From: Bryobacterales bacterium
Lineage (GTDB): Bacteria; Acidobacteriota; Terriglobia; Bryobacterales; Bryobacteraceae
Assembly (NCBI GenBank): GCA_025462985.1
Contig: JAOAPP010000739.1
Coordinates: 1 to 10,115, forward strand
Direction: 5' to 3'
DNA: 10,115 nt
Of this stretch, positions 1 through 7,027 are shown in pieces (positions within the stretch are counted from its first letter, which is position 1; every line of letters starts with the position of its first letter). The translations under genes were made by a program, and so were the position numbers. The notes under the pieces were generated by a model that was not told the origin of the DNA, searched no databases, and saw only the letters and a program-made list of their open reading frames with translations.

Positions 1-1
1 A

Positions 2-361
2 GCTGCATACTCATCGCATTCGGACGGCTTTGAGTTTGTGGTCGCTGACGCCGGCATTGGGGTGCTCGAAAGTCTCCGACAGAATCCGCAATTCGGAGAC
101 CTCAGCGATTCGGGTGCCGCGCTGTGCACGGCTATGCAGGACGGTGTTTCATCGATTGTTAATCAGGGAAACCGTGGCTACGGTATCGGTTTGCTTTTTC
201 GAAAGCTGGCGGGACACGGCGGCGACGTGAGATTTCGAAGTGGTGATCACGCGCTGACCGTTCGGGGCAATAGCCTCTCGCTCAACGGCAACGCCGAGAT
301 CGCACAACGTGCTGCGACACCCGGCCTCGCCGTTTCCATCCTGTGTCGACGCCCGCATTGA
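2..361 (+). CDS. GHKL-type ATPase, C-terminal part (5' end outside window)
   Basis: The frame is open from the window edge to a TGA at 359-361, so this is the 3' part of a longer gene. The first ATG-like codon in the window is internal and should not be taken as the start. Two ATP-binding boxes of the GHKL (histidine kinase/Hsp90/MutL) fold are visible: FVVADAGIGV, a DxGxG G1 box at about residues 12-21 of the fragment, and NRGYGIGL, a G2 box followed by a helix. After these comes a strand-rich tail (VRFRSGDHALTVRG). No phosphoacceptor or receiver domain is visible, but the N-terminus is missing. The gene ends 2 bp from the convergent stop of the DUF4417-like gene. Such ATPases often pair with STAS-domain proteins as kinase/anti-sigma-like switches, and a STAS-like gene lies about 1.5 kb away. 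The fold call is fairly sure; the role is inference. Confidence 0.72.
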   Translation, partial: AAYSSHSDGFEFVVADAGIGVLESLRQNPQFGDLSDSGAALCTAMQDGVSSIVNQGNRGYGIGLLFRKLAGHGGDVRFRSGDHALTVRGNSLSLNGNAEIAQRAATPGLAVSILCRRPH

Positions 362-363
362 CG

Positions 364-1494
364 TCACGCAGAGCGTAAGCGTTCTCGCTGATGCGCAGTA
401 TCAAGCACGGATCTGACAATACGAATGTTGTGAATAAGCAATCCGTCGATGGGATCACCTGTGGGCATGGCGTATTTCGTCCACTTCACTCGGCCGGTTC
501 CTGTAATGTAAGCGCGACGGCGCTTGATCGAGCGCATATATGCTTCTGTCTCAATCAGTACGACATGCGCAAATGCGGACCGGAGCGTCTCGAGCTTCCG
601 GGTCCCGCCCCTCACGATTAGGGTCAGCGGACGACCAACTGCCTTGGCGATTTCACAGAGATGATTCACATGCCAGTCGATACGGCTTGCATCCCCGCAG
701 CCCGTGGCAAATTCGAACGCGAGCGCGCTGACCTCCGGACGTGCGACGATGAAGTGAGTGAACCGTTCGTAGTCACGGTCCGTACGAGCATTGGTGTGGA
801 GAGCGGCCGGTATCCCTGCCTTCATGCACTCGGCCCAGACAAGAGCGAGGCGTTTCATCGCGTGGAGATTGTCTGGCCTGGGAACGTCCGTGAACAGACT
901 AAAGTTCGGAATGGCAATTAGTCCGACGCCGAGGTCCCGCATTCGCCTGAGCGTTTCTTCACGATTCGGCATTTCCCACCAAGCTTCGACGCGATGGTCC
1001 TTTCCTGCTCCGGAGACGACGATCGTCGCGCCTGGCTTCACGCCGAACCTCGCGCACAGTCCTTCGTGATCAAGTTCACGCGTGCGGCCGGTCGCCGTGG
1101 AGACGACATCGTACAGAGAGAGGGCGATCGCTGGTTCGGCCAGCGGAATCTCCCGCGCGTACTTGCCGCCGATGTAAGGCAGAATCACCGGTAACTTGGG
1201 CACTGCGAGAGGAGACACCCGCTCGACATTGGTCAACTCGTACCCCCCAACTTCGCGGAAGCGGCGCACATATTCTGACGGCTTCCGCGGGCACACCATC
1301 GTGCACGCCGCTGGATCAGGACATCTGCAATACTCGTTGCAGTCGATCAGGCCAGCCGGAACTCGCAACCCTCCGCACGTTTCAAACAGCGGACAAGCGG
1401 GACAACCCGGTGCGAGCGGTGAGTAGGCTGCGTCATCCCACAGCTTATGAGACAGGGATCTCTTTCCGGAATTGCGCACTGCGCTTTTCGTCAT
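364..1494 (-). CDS. Cysteine-rich DUF4417-like protein (376 aa)
   Basis: The N-terminal ~70 residues carry eight cysteines (C31, C34, C40, C52, C56, C58, C64, C68), starting with a CPAC pair. They could bind Fe-S clusters or zinc. The rest looks like an alpha/beta barrel-type enzyme. Residues ~190-235 contain IPNFSLFTDVPRPDN followed by a helix and GIPAALHTNARTD, which resembles the NFSLY/GI-viP pattern I associate with DUF4417 proteins. No radical-SAM CxxxCxxC motif is seen. ATG at 1494 overlaps the upstream stop (ATGA), so the gene is the last of a three-gene operon and probably translationally coupled. It converges on the GHKL ATPase gene with a 2-bp gap and no visible terminator. The biochemical function is unknown; a metal- or Fe-S-dependent role is inferred only from the cysteines. 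Confidence 0.7.
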   Translation of the reverse strand: MTKSAVRNSGKRSLSHKLWDDAAYSPLAPGCPACPLFETCGGLRVPAGLIDCNEYCRCPDPAACTMVCPRKPSEYVRRFREVGGYELTNVERVSPLAVPKLPVILPYIGGKYAREIPLAEPAIALSLYDVVSTATGRTRELDHEGLCARFGVKPGATIVVSGAGKDHRVEAWWEMPNREETLRRMRDLGVGLIAIPNFSLFTDVPRPDNLHAMKRLALVWAECMKAGIPAALHTNARTDRDYERFTHFIVARPEVSALAFEFATGCGDASRIDWHVNHLCEIAKAVGRPLTLIVRGGTRKLETLRSAFAHVVLIETEAYMRSIKRRRAYITGTGRVKWTKYAMPTGDPIDGLLIHNIRIVRSVLDTAHQRERLRSA

Positions 1495-1847
1495 GTCATG
1501 ATCCTCAAGTCCGCACTATCGCCGAAGGTACCGAGTCTTACCACTTGGACGGCAGCAATACCGAACGCTCCTCGCAGTGCTTCTTGGACATCTGCTGGAG
1601 GATTCTTGATGATTCCGACCCGTGTCTGACAGTTGAGGACCGCTATACTATCGCCGTCTTCCTGGATGCACAGTTCGTCTCCTACCGATATCGCCCGAGA
1701 CGATGGAAGACAGTCTGCGGTAATGAGCCGCTGCACCTCGGTCAGGTGCATGTCGAGGAGTGTGGGCTGCCTGAGCTCATCGAGGCCGCGGCCCCAGCCT
1801 TTGCGCCACGGCTTGCCGGCAAGTTTGGTTATGAAATCGAGCCCCAT
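1491..1847 (-). CDS. Uncharacterised 118-aa protein, middle gene of the STAS operon
   Basis: I do not recognise a named family. The N-terminus (DFITKLAGKPWRKGWGRGLD) is basic and tryptophan-rich. The C-terminal two thirds is rich in short strands (VGDELCIQEDGDSIAVL, then RVGIIKNPP, then a helix and VQVVRL), like a small beta-barrel. It faintly recalls HIRAN domains, but the defining residues are not clear enough to name it. The gene is locked between its neighbours. Its ATG shares one base with the stop of the STAS-like gene (TGATG), and its own TGA overlaps the next ATG by four bases (ATGA). That arrangement makes it a genuine gene, co-translated with partners that probably act in the same complex or pathway. 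No signal peptide or membrane segment is seen. Confidence 0.65.
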   Translation of the reverse strand: MGLDFITKLAGKPWRKGWGRGLDELRQPTLLDMHLTEVQRLITADCLPSSRAISVGDELCIQEDGDSIAVLNCQTRVGIIKNPPADVQEALRGAFGIAAVQVVRLGTFGDSADLRIMT

Positions 1848-2416
1848 CAGATTGTCCCCAGCACAGGCCGGAAGAACTTCGTCTTCCCTTGCTGCGCAAC
1901 GATCATCAGGCCTTTCGTGGCAAGACTTGCGAGACGGTTATTCCAGGCCGTTGAGCTCAGACCCATTTCGGGAATACTGGCCGCCAGGTCCGGCGCACTC
2001 GCGCGCCCGAGTTTAAGGAGTATCTGAAATGTCTCTTGCTCTGCCGGATCGAGCGTACCGATCAGATTGGCGCCCGCAGCAACGCCTTCGTCGTCCACGC
2101 TGCACGACCAGAGCGCGTCACCGGTCTTCGAGAGGAAGAACGTGAGCTCTTCGAGTACCGGCCCCGAGGCGTTCGCGGCGACGACATAAATGTTTGGCAG
2201 GGCGGATCGGGTGTAGTCACGAAACGCGATCACACTCTCTCGTAGAAACGAGGAGGTCGCCACGTCGATATCTGAGAAATCGACGTACACGATCTGTGGA
2301 TCGTCGCTCGGCGTGATCGCGGAGATCAACTCAGCAAGCAGTTGTCGACCGCCCATCGCACCACTCAAAATCTTGGACCCTCTAGCTGCAAATACCGAAA
2401 ACACCATTGAGCTCAT
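1847..2416 (-). CDS. STAS-like (DUF4325-type) protein with C-terminal winged helix
   Basis: This 189-aa protein opens with a STAS-like segment. A strand-loop-helix reading QIVYVDFSDIDVATSSFLRE (residues 41-60) is the typical region around the conserved Ser/Asp loop, followed by helix and strand (NIYVVAANA). Residues ~121-185 look like a winged helix (ETFQILLKLGRASAPDLAASI, then LSSTAWNNRLASLATKGLMI, then a beta wing). A protein-interaction switch may thus be joined to a DNA-binding or adaptor module. I chose ATG 2416 because GAGGT at 2424-2428 lies 7 bases upstream and a promoter ends just before it; a GTG at 2425 would lie inside that ribosome binding site. It is the first gene of the operon. 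Pairing with the GHKL ATPase is an inference from family behaviour and proximity. Confidence 0.75.
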   Translation of the reverse strand: MSSMVFSVFAARGSKILSGAMGGRQLLAELISAITPSDDPQIVYVDFSDIDVATSSFLRESVIAFRDYTRSALPNIYVVAANASGPVLEELTFFLSKTGDALWSCSVDDEGVAAGANLIGTLDPAEQETFQILLKLGRASAPDLAASIPEMGLSSTAWNNRLASLATKGLMIVAQQGKTKFFRPVLGTI

Positions 2417-2436
2417 TTCCCTCACCTCGTTCCATG

Positions 2437-2465
2437 AGGATAATGAGAACCCGGCTCGCTGTCAA
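2437..2465 (-). promoter_or_regulatory. Sigma70-like promoter for the STAS operon
   Basis: On the minus strand a perfect TTGACA (2460-2465) is followed after exactly 17 bases by TATCCT (2437-2442). Transcription would start near 2430, giving a leader of about 14 bases that still contains the GAGGT ribosome binding site of the gene at 2416. The match and spacing are good, though no experiment supports it here. Confidence 0.65.
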
Positions 2466-2716
2466 GTCGCTATGTACGATGAGTTCCAGCGGTGATAACC
2501 GGAGTTTCTTGGCTCCCGCCCGTTTGTCAGTAGGGCATCCTTGCCTCGACTTTACTCTATGTTAGCGGGCTGTTCTAACACGGAGCTTAAAAAGAGGGAC
2601 CGTCCCCGCGAAAGTCAGTATGGAACTATGCTACTACGGCTGGCAGGTTGGTCCTGTCTCCCCGCCGACTGAGGATTCGAAACTTCCGACTCGCCGTCAA
2701 CAGTCTGCCTAGGCAC
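2466..2716. other. Intergenic region with small inverted repeats
   Basis: I see no credible gene on either strand here. It holds two short dyads: TGTTAG (2560-2565) with CTAACA (2575-2580), and GGGAC-C-GTCCC (2596-2606) next to a run of A's. The first could act as a weak hairpin at the end of the RuvC-like transcript, which reads toward it. The second resembles the GGGGAC-type motifs seen at 3632 and 9837, which may be traces of mobile element ends. Confidence 0.4.
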
Positions 2717-3205
2717 CTAGGCATCAACCCTCGCCGTGCATACGGCAACAAAGGCAGCTACGAACATGCTCATTCTCGTATCTTCGCTCTGCCATGGCTT
2801 TCTGACGGCTGGGAGATGCTGATGCAGCTCCGGAAACCAATTTGCTACGATATTCGCGAGGTCTTTGCGCGTAGTCACGTTAAGTGCCTTTTGCGCAGCG
2901 TCTATTGCAATCGCTTTTCGCGTGCTCTGCAGTGAGCGAGTGCACTCCGTCAGGGCCATCAGTTGCCGTTTCGCACGAACACCGCGCCTCGTCCTCTCGG
3001 TCGCCTCGAACGCGATCACGGTGATTTTGTATCTGCGAGCGAACGACTCAACCCGGTCGAGGAACTCCTCATCACTCTGCGAGTAGAGTCGCGCTACGCC
3101 CCAATCAAGGAGTCGTTGTCCGTTCTCGAGCACAGCAAAGCCAAATCCCTTCGGGCAAGGCACCACACCAAGCACGCGGACATACTGTCGCGGAGCCGGT
3201 GTCAT
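2717..3205 (-). CDS. RuvC-like RNase H-fold protein, first catalytic Asp missing
   Basis: The 162-aa protein has the layout of a RuvC-type Holliday junction resolvase: a first hairpin VLGVVPCPKGFGFAVL (residues 11-26), a second acidic strand ITVIAFEAT with E68, and a C-terminal helix SEDTRMSMFVAAFVA with E141/D142. In RuvC the first strand reads GIDPG; here it reads GVVPC, so the first metal-binding Asp is absent. The protein may be inactive as a nuclease, use shifted ligands, or act only in binding. From memory, related RuvC-like proteins of mobile regions also have APS/VPC in this place, so this may be a family trait. The ATG lies 2 bp after the stop of the XRE gene, so the two form an operon and probably act together. 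Confidence 0.65.
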   Translation of the reverse strand: MTPAPRQYVRVLGVVPCPKGFGFAVLENGQRLLDWGVARLYSQSDEEFLDRVESFARRYKITVIAFEATERTRRGVRAKRQLMALTECTRSLQSTRKAIAIDAAQKALNVTTRKDLANIVANWFPELHQHLPAVRKPWQSEDTRMSMFVAAFVAVCTARVDA

Positions 3206-3207
3206 TA

Positions 3208-3561
3208 CTATGCAGCGCGCACGTTATCCTCCTCACCAACGATGGCCTTTAGCACCTCGATCTTCCGCTCGATCTTTCTTGAACGAGGCTTCTTCTGGAA
3301 GTAGGCGAGCATGCCGACCGCTCGCACGTTCACCGCTTCACGAGCTTCGGCAAATACGCCTTCGAACAACTCCCGAATCGCAGCACCAAAGACCGCCTCG
3401 TACATAAGCGCGGTTCGTAGTTGGGGTAGGGACTGGCCACTTTCGTGACGCGAGACGCTCGTTCCTCGCATGGAACCAAGGAGAAACGCCAGCTCATCGT
3501 GAGTGAGGCCCGAACGCTTACGATGCATTTTCAGATATGTTGAAAGCGGAACGATTGTCAT
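3208..3561 (-). CDS. XRE-family helix-turn-helix regulator (117 aa)
   Basis: Residues ~8-65 form a Cro/CI-type helix-turn-helix: MHRKRSGLTHDELAFLLG, a turn, then SVSRHESGQSLP and a closing helix LRTALMYEAVFGAAIRELFE. The remaining ~45 residues form a basic tail (QKKPRSRKIERKIEVLKAIV) of unknown fold that may contact the RuvC-like partner or form an oligomer. The frame is open further upstream to a TTG at 3639, but I chose ATG 3561 because the HTH domain then starts at the usual distance from the N-terminus and the extra segment looks non-coding. No strong ribosome binding site is visible. It likely regulates its own operon and possibly the neighbouring recombinase module. Confidence 0.75.
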   Translation of the reverse strand: MTIVPLSTYLKMHRKRSGLTHDELAFLLGSMRGTSVSRHESGQSLPQLRTALMYEAVFGAAIRELFEGVFAEAREAVNVRAVGMLAYFQKKPRSRKIERKIEVLKAIVGEEDNVRAA

Positions 3562-3633
3562 AGTTCGGCTAGCATATCGAGGAGCAAGAGTCGCAACACG
3601 GCGGACTATTGCCTCACTTATGGTGACTATCGG

Positions 3634-3647
3634 GGACAAGGGGACAT
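3634..3647. repeat. GGACAAGGGGACAT, inverted relative of the core at 7012 and 10029
   Basis: This 14-mer matches the reverse complement of the 14 bases at 10029-10042 (ATGTCCCTATGTCC) at 12 of 14 positions, and the copy at 7012-7025 at 11 of 14. It lies in the gap between the XRE and ATPase genes, so it could be the left end of the ATPase-recombinase element. Chance similarity of a GC-rich motif cannot be excluded. Confidence 0.35.
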
Positions 3648-3694
3648 TTGGTATGGTCGCCGCTCATCGTGTCACACCTGCGATTTGTCTAGCT

Positions 3695-5044
3695 CTAGAA
3701 GGAGATTGTATCGCAAGTTTTGCTTTCAGACATCCCTGACGTCTCGATGTCCGCTGGAACGTCCCCGAAATTGTATCGCTCGAACAGAGCTCTGAGCTTG
3801 GGGTCGTTGCCGGAGAGAACGAACACACCGTTGGACTTCACTGGTACGAGCGACAGCCTTTTTCGAAGCTGAGTTCCAATCCATTTGGCAGTGATCGGCC
3901 GCTGGTAATCCGATCCGTACTTCTCGCTAAATGTTTGGGCGATGTCTTTGACTCCGAGTTGGATACCTTCCGACTTCCGTCCGCGAATTATCTCGACGAG
4001 CTGAGAATCGAGGCTCGCGCTCCGCTCCGCTTGCAGCCGGCCGCTCTGTCCCCGAGCGATTGTAAGTATCCGTTCCTTCGCCGCCTCGTCTCGGACGATG
4101 CAGAGAAGCGGTCCGAACACCTGGGCAACGCGGGCCTCGACGCCTTCGGTTCTCTCGATGCCGGCGTTCCGGAATGCCTGGAGGTTCCGAAATCGGTAGC
4201 CGAGACATTTGTTGCGGATCAAGCGTGCTTCCTCATGAAATTGAGCCGGAAGGCTGAGAGGAACGTCCTTCCGAGGCGGTAGACCCGTCATCACCTCGGT
4301 AATGCAACGGCTCTCAAGGGCTTGATCCGCGAAGTCATTACGGGTGGCGATGATCTTCGGTCCGAACACAACGAAAGCCCGTGGGTTGTATTCCTTCGTC
4401 GGCGTGGCTTCGCTCCGCAACACGGGGAAACCAGCGGCGTTCCCGTTGTTCCAGATCTTCACAATTTCTGCTTTCTCATCAGAGAAACGAAAGTCCGATT
4501 CGTCCATGACGAGAGTGCCGCGGAAGATGTCGATGATGCGAAACATCGGCGACACCGTGGAGGCGCCGGATACGAACATCGGCTTGTAGCAGAGTGACCC
4601 GATGGTCTGGAGACAGCGCGACTTGCCGGTGCCATAGTCTCCTTTCAGCCGAAGGTACGGCACCTCGGAGAAGGCGTCGTAGACCCAAGTGAGGAGGACG
4701 TAGTAGGCGCTTACTTCCTCAAAAGACTCGGTCAGATCAGCATAGCGGTGAATGAACGCGCTGATGTCCGTCACGAGGGCCTCCGCACTCTCGTAGCTGC
4801 CGATAGCAGACGGAAAGAGCACAACGCCATGCGTGAGAAGATTGTTGTCCCTGGAGTATGGGATAATGCGACCGTATTCGGGCGTGTCGAGGCTGCGCTC
4901 CTCGCAAAGAGTGCCGGCTTGCGAAATTGCGAATGAAGTGCAGTTCGCTTCAGCATCGAAAAGTGTTTCTACGATCGCGCCGTCTCGCAGAATCGTTGAG
5001 ACCACTGGCGTCGGTGGCTGGCTGTCCTTGTTCTTCGTTTCCAT
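3695..5044 (-). CDS. AAA+/P-loop ATPase of a mobile element (449 aa)
   Basis: The central part is a P-loop ATPase: Walker A GDYGTGKS at residues 135-142, a hydrophobic strand ending in acidic residues as Walker B (GTLVMDES, D181/E182), a sensor-1-like segment KIIATRN (230-236), and ALESRC with R246 as a possible arginine finger. The ~130-residue N-terminal domain is alpha/beta and not recognised. Residues ~340-420 look like a winged helix (VKDIAQTFSEKYG, ITAKWIGTQLRKRL), which fits a DNA-acting motor or helicase-like protein. Similar ATPases accompany primases and recombinases on integrative elements. It is divergent from the recombinase, sharing a 54-bp gap with operator-like half-sites. The last ~10 residues (ESKTCDTISF) overlap a partial match to the repeat core (3739-3752). 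A precise family name is not possible by eye. Confidence 0.7.
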   Translation of the reverse strand: METKNKDSQPPTPVVSTILRDGAIVETLFDAEANCTSFAISQAGTLCEERSLDTPEYGRIIPYSRDNNLLTHGVVLFPSAIGSYESAEALVTDISAFIHRYADLTESFEEVSAYYVLLTWVYDAFSEVPYLRLKGDYGTGKSRCLQTIGSLCYKPMFVSGASTVSPMFRIIDIFRGTLVMDESDFRFSDEKAEIVKIWNNGNAAGFPVLRSEATPTKEYNPRAFVVFGPKIIATRNDFADQALESRCITEVMTGLPPRKDVPLSLPAQFHEEARLIRNKCLGYRFRNLQAFRNAGIERTEGVEARVAQVFGPLLCIVRDEAAKERILTIARGQSGRLQAERSASLDSQLVEIIRGRKSEGIQLGVKDIAQTFSEKYGSDYQRPITAKWIGTQLRKRLSLVPVKSNGVFVLSGNDPKLRALFERYNFGDVPADIETSGMSESKTCDTISF

Positions 5045-5053
5045 CCAATGAGC

Positions 5054-5079
5054 CTATCAGATCGATAGTTGCCTGATAG
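5054..5079. promoter_or_regulatory. Operator-like GATAG/CTATC half-sites between divergent genes
   Basis: CTATC at 5054-5058 faces GATAG at 5064-5068 as a palindrome with a 5-bp centre. A further GATAG at 5075-5079 lies 11 bp, one helical turn, downstream. The longer arms CTATCAG (5054-5060) and CTGATAG (5073-5079) also form a dyad. The position in the gap between the ATPase start (5044) and the small ORF (5099) suggests a repressor site; the nearby XRE protein is the obvious candidate binder. Confidence 0.4.
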
Positions 5080-5098
5080 ACGGACATTCCGCGCAGCA

Positions 5099-5359
5099 AT
5101 GGTGTGAACAGCCACCTTCATTGTCTTCGCTCGTAAGAATAACCTGATTCCCATCACACGCGATGATGAACAACCATTTCACGAAATCAACAGTGCGACG
5201 CCGGATGAACTCGATGCGGCGTGGTTTTCGTTTGTGGAACTGATCATAGAGGTCATCGAAGGGTGTCTCGCGGACGGCACCTGGAATCCCGACGAGGGGC
5301 CACTGAGAATTGAAGACAGTTTGAATGAGGCGCCATTTAGTGATACAACAGAGGTATGA
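5099..5359 (+). pseudogene. Small ORF before the recombinase, in-frame TGA at codon 3
   Basis: ATG 5099 and GTG 5102 are followed by TGA at 5105, then the same frame stays open for 83 codons to a TGA at 5357-5359. The encoded product looks like real protein (TATFIVFARKNNLIPITRDD, then TPDELDAAWFSFVELIIEVI), acidic overall, with a beta strand and an amphipathic helix. Its stop overlaps the recombinase ATG (ATGA), the sign of a translationally coupled gene pair. A single change (TGG to TGA, W3 to stop) would explain the interruption. Alternatives are a non-standard start such as CTG 5144 or ATT 5120, or a sequence error. I recognise no family. The ORF has no normal ATG of its own after the stop. 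Confidence 0.55.
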
Positions 5360-6993
5360 AGGGCATCATCTACACCCGCGTTTCTAGCGACGAACAGGTT
5401 GATGGCACGTCGCTGGCCTCTCAGGAGGAACTTTGTCGGAGATACTGCGAGCAGAAGGAGATAGAAGTAGTTGGCTTGTTCCGCGAAGAGGGGGAGACGG
5501 CCAAAGATCTCTCGCTGAACAACCGCTCTCAGTTTCTTGCAGCTCTCGAATATTGCCGGCGTGCCAAGAACGTCGAGGCCTTCGTTGTGTTCAAAGTAGA
5601 TCGGTTTGCTCGCAATACTGAAGATCACTTCTCCGTACGGCGCATCTTGATGAGTTACGGTACCGCCCTCTACTCAGTGACCGAGCCAATCGGCAACAAG
5701 CCAGCCGAGAAGTTCATCGAAACCGTACTGGCCGGTGCAGCCGAGTATGACAACGCAATCCGCAAGCAGCGCTGCACCGACGGCATGCGCTCACGTCTGA
5801 CGCAAGGCATTTGGCCCTTCCGAGCCCCGGTAGGCTACGCATGCGCTCATCATCGGATGCGGAAGGAAAAGAAGACGGTTGCAGACGAACCCCATCCGGA
5901 ATTGTTCCCGATCATTCAGCGTGCGCTCCGGGACTACGCATCTGGCAAAATCGTCTCGCAGAAGGCGTTTGTAGCTCAACTCAACGGATGGGGCTTCGCG
6001 GCTGCACACGGCCACGCCGCTAGTCCGCAACTCGTCGACCGGATGCTCGGTCGCTACTTGCCATTCTACGGTGGTCACTTGGTGAATCCGTGGACTGGCG
6101 ACCAGACTGATGGTCTCCACATGCCAATGCTCACCGAACATGAATTCGCGCAGATTCAGCTCCGTCGCTTCGGCCCTATCAAGCCACTGGCGGCAAAGCG
6201 CCACGTTTCTCACCCGGACTTTCCTCTTCGTCGCCTGCTGCGCTGCAACGAATGTGGCCGAGGCGTAACGGGAGCTCACTCGCGAGGCAATGGAGGCCGA
6301 TATGGCTACTACTTTTGTTCGAACTCCTCCTGCCCGAAGAGAGTACGACTGCCCCACACACCGCTCAATAGCACATTCATCAGGCAACTCCGTGGCATCC
6401 GCCCAGATCGGGAGCGACTCGCTTCCATGCGCCAGACCTTGCGGCGGCTTCTTGAGGACCGTTTCAGCAAAGCCGCGAGAGAAACCGACGCAAGCAAGAG
6501 AAAGCTCGCCGACCTGTCCGAGCGGCGCCTACGCGTGTGCGAGATGCGCGAAGATGGCACGTATAGCGCCGACGCTTTTCGTGAACGTATCCGCGCGATC
6601 GACCAGAGTATCGCGACCCTACATACACAGACGGCAGGGCGTCCTATCCTTCCTGACGTTCGTTTTGAGGATCTGGCGGGGGCCGCTGAGTGGATCGCCA
6701 CTCACCTCGCGGCAATGTGGGAGCGACTATCTACGGCTTCCCGCACACGGTTCGAACGTTTTCTCTTTCCAACCGGCTTTTCCTTCCACAATTCCGAAGG
6801 CTTTCGAACCAACAATCCGGGGCTCTGGTTCGCCCTATTTGGTTCAGGACTCGATGGCAAATCGCTGGAGGTGAACCTCAGGGAAATAAGCTCGAACCAA
6901 ATCATAGATTTTACCAATGAGTTGGTCGCTCTTCGAGAGATTGCGATTAATGAAGGAATTGTATCACATGAGGACGAACAGAATGCTGCCTGA
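5356..6993 (+). CDS. Large serine recombinase (integrase), 545 aa
   Basis: This is a complete large serine recombinase, which cuts and joins DNA at attachment sites through a phosphoserine link. The N-terminal resolvase domain has YTRVSSDEQ with nucleophile S10 and R8, plus the catalytic KVDRFARN segment (K80, D82, R83, R86). A recombinase domain follows at ~160-275 (FRAPVGYA; FYGGHLVNP). The zinc ribbon uses C297, C300, C321 and C326. Residues ~345-425 are a long coiled-coil-like helix region, followed by a C-terminal tail. The length is normal for phage and ICE integrases and for TnpX-like enzymes. All catalytic residues I can check are present, so it should be active. The start overlaps the upstream small ORF (ATGA). 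Its last ~40 codons are repeated, diverged, at 9887, and the stop lies just before the conserved repeat core. Confidence 0.93.
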   Translation: MKGIIYTRVSSDEQVDGTSLASQEELCRRYCEQKEIEVVGLFREEGETAKDLSLNNRSQFLAALEYCRRAKNVEAFVVFKVDRFARNTEDHFSVRRILMSYGTALYSVTEPIGNKPAEKFIETVLAGAAEYDNAIRKQRCTDGMRSRLTQGIWPFRAPVGYACAHHRMRKEKKTVADEPHPELFPIIQRALRDYASGKIVSQKAFVAQLNGWGFAAAHGHAASPQLVDRMLGRYLPFYGGHLVNPWTGDQTDGLHMPMLTEHEFAQIQLRRFGPIKPLAAKRHVSHPDFPLRRLLRCNECGRGVTGAHSRGNGGRYGYYFCSNSSCPKRVRLPHTPLNSTFIRQLRGIRPDRERLASMRQTLRRLLEDRFSKAARETDASKRKLADLSERRLRVCEMREDGTYSADAFRERIRAIDQSIATLHTQTAGRPILPDVRFEDLAGAAEWIATHLAAMWERLSTASRTRFERFLFPTGFSFHNSEGFRTNNPGLWFALFGSGLDGKSLEVNLREISSNQIIDFTNELVALREIAINEGIVSHEDEQNAA

Positions 6994-7024
6994 CCCGGTG
7001 GAATGTCTCGGATGTCCCTATGTC
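6871..7024 (+). repeat. Left copy of a ~154-bp direct repeat (recombinase 3' end plus flank)
   Basis: This segment covers the last 40 codons of the recombinase, its stop and 31 bp beyond. It aligns with 9887-10041 with about 34 differences including one gap, roughly 78% identity by hand count. The final 20 bp (GTCTCGGATGTCCCTATGTC) are identical. Homology stops at 7024, only 3 bp before the stop codon of the E1-like gene. Confidence 0.85.
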
Positions 7025-7027
7025 ATC

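Noticed and set aside
38..361. A complete 107-aa gene starting in the window
   Set aside because: The frame is open to the window edge and the supposed start lies inside the first ATP-binding box, so this is the tail of a longer GHKL gene.
1410..2027. 205-aa + strand ORF
   Set aside because: It lies opposite the STAS and 118-aa genes, has no domain-like sequence, and the minus-strand genes have overlaps, a promoter and recognisable motifs.
2648..2935. 95-aa + strand ORF in and beyond the intergenic region
   Set aside because: It mostly overlaps the RuvC-like gene in antisense and shows no protein-like pattern or ribosome binding site.
3562..3639. Longer XRE protein starting from TTG at 3639
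   Set aside because: A rare start with no ribosome binding site; the added residues have no domain character, and the HTH is complete from ATG 3561.
5179..5628. 149-aa minus-strand ORF
   Set aside because: It is antisense to the start of the serine recombinase and the small ORF before it, both of which have better coding evidence.
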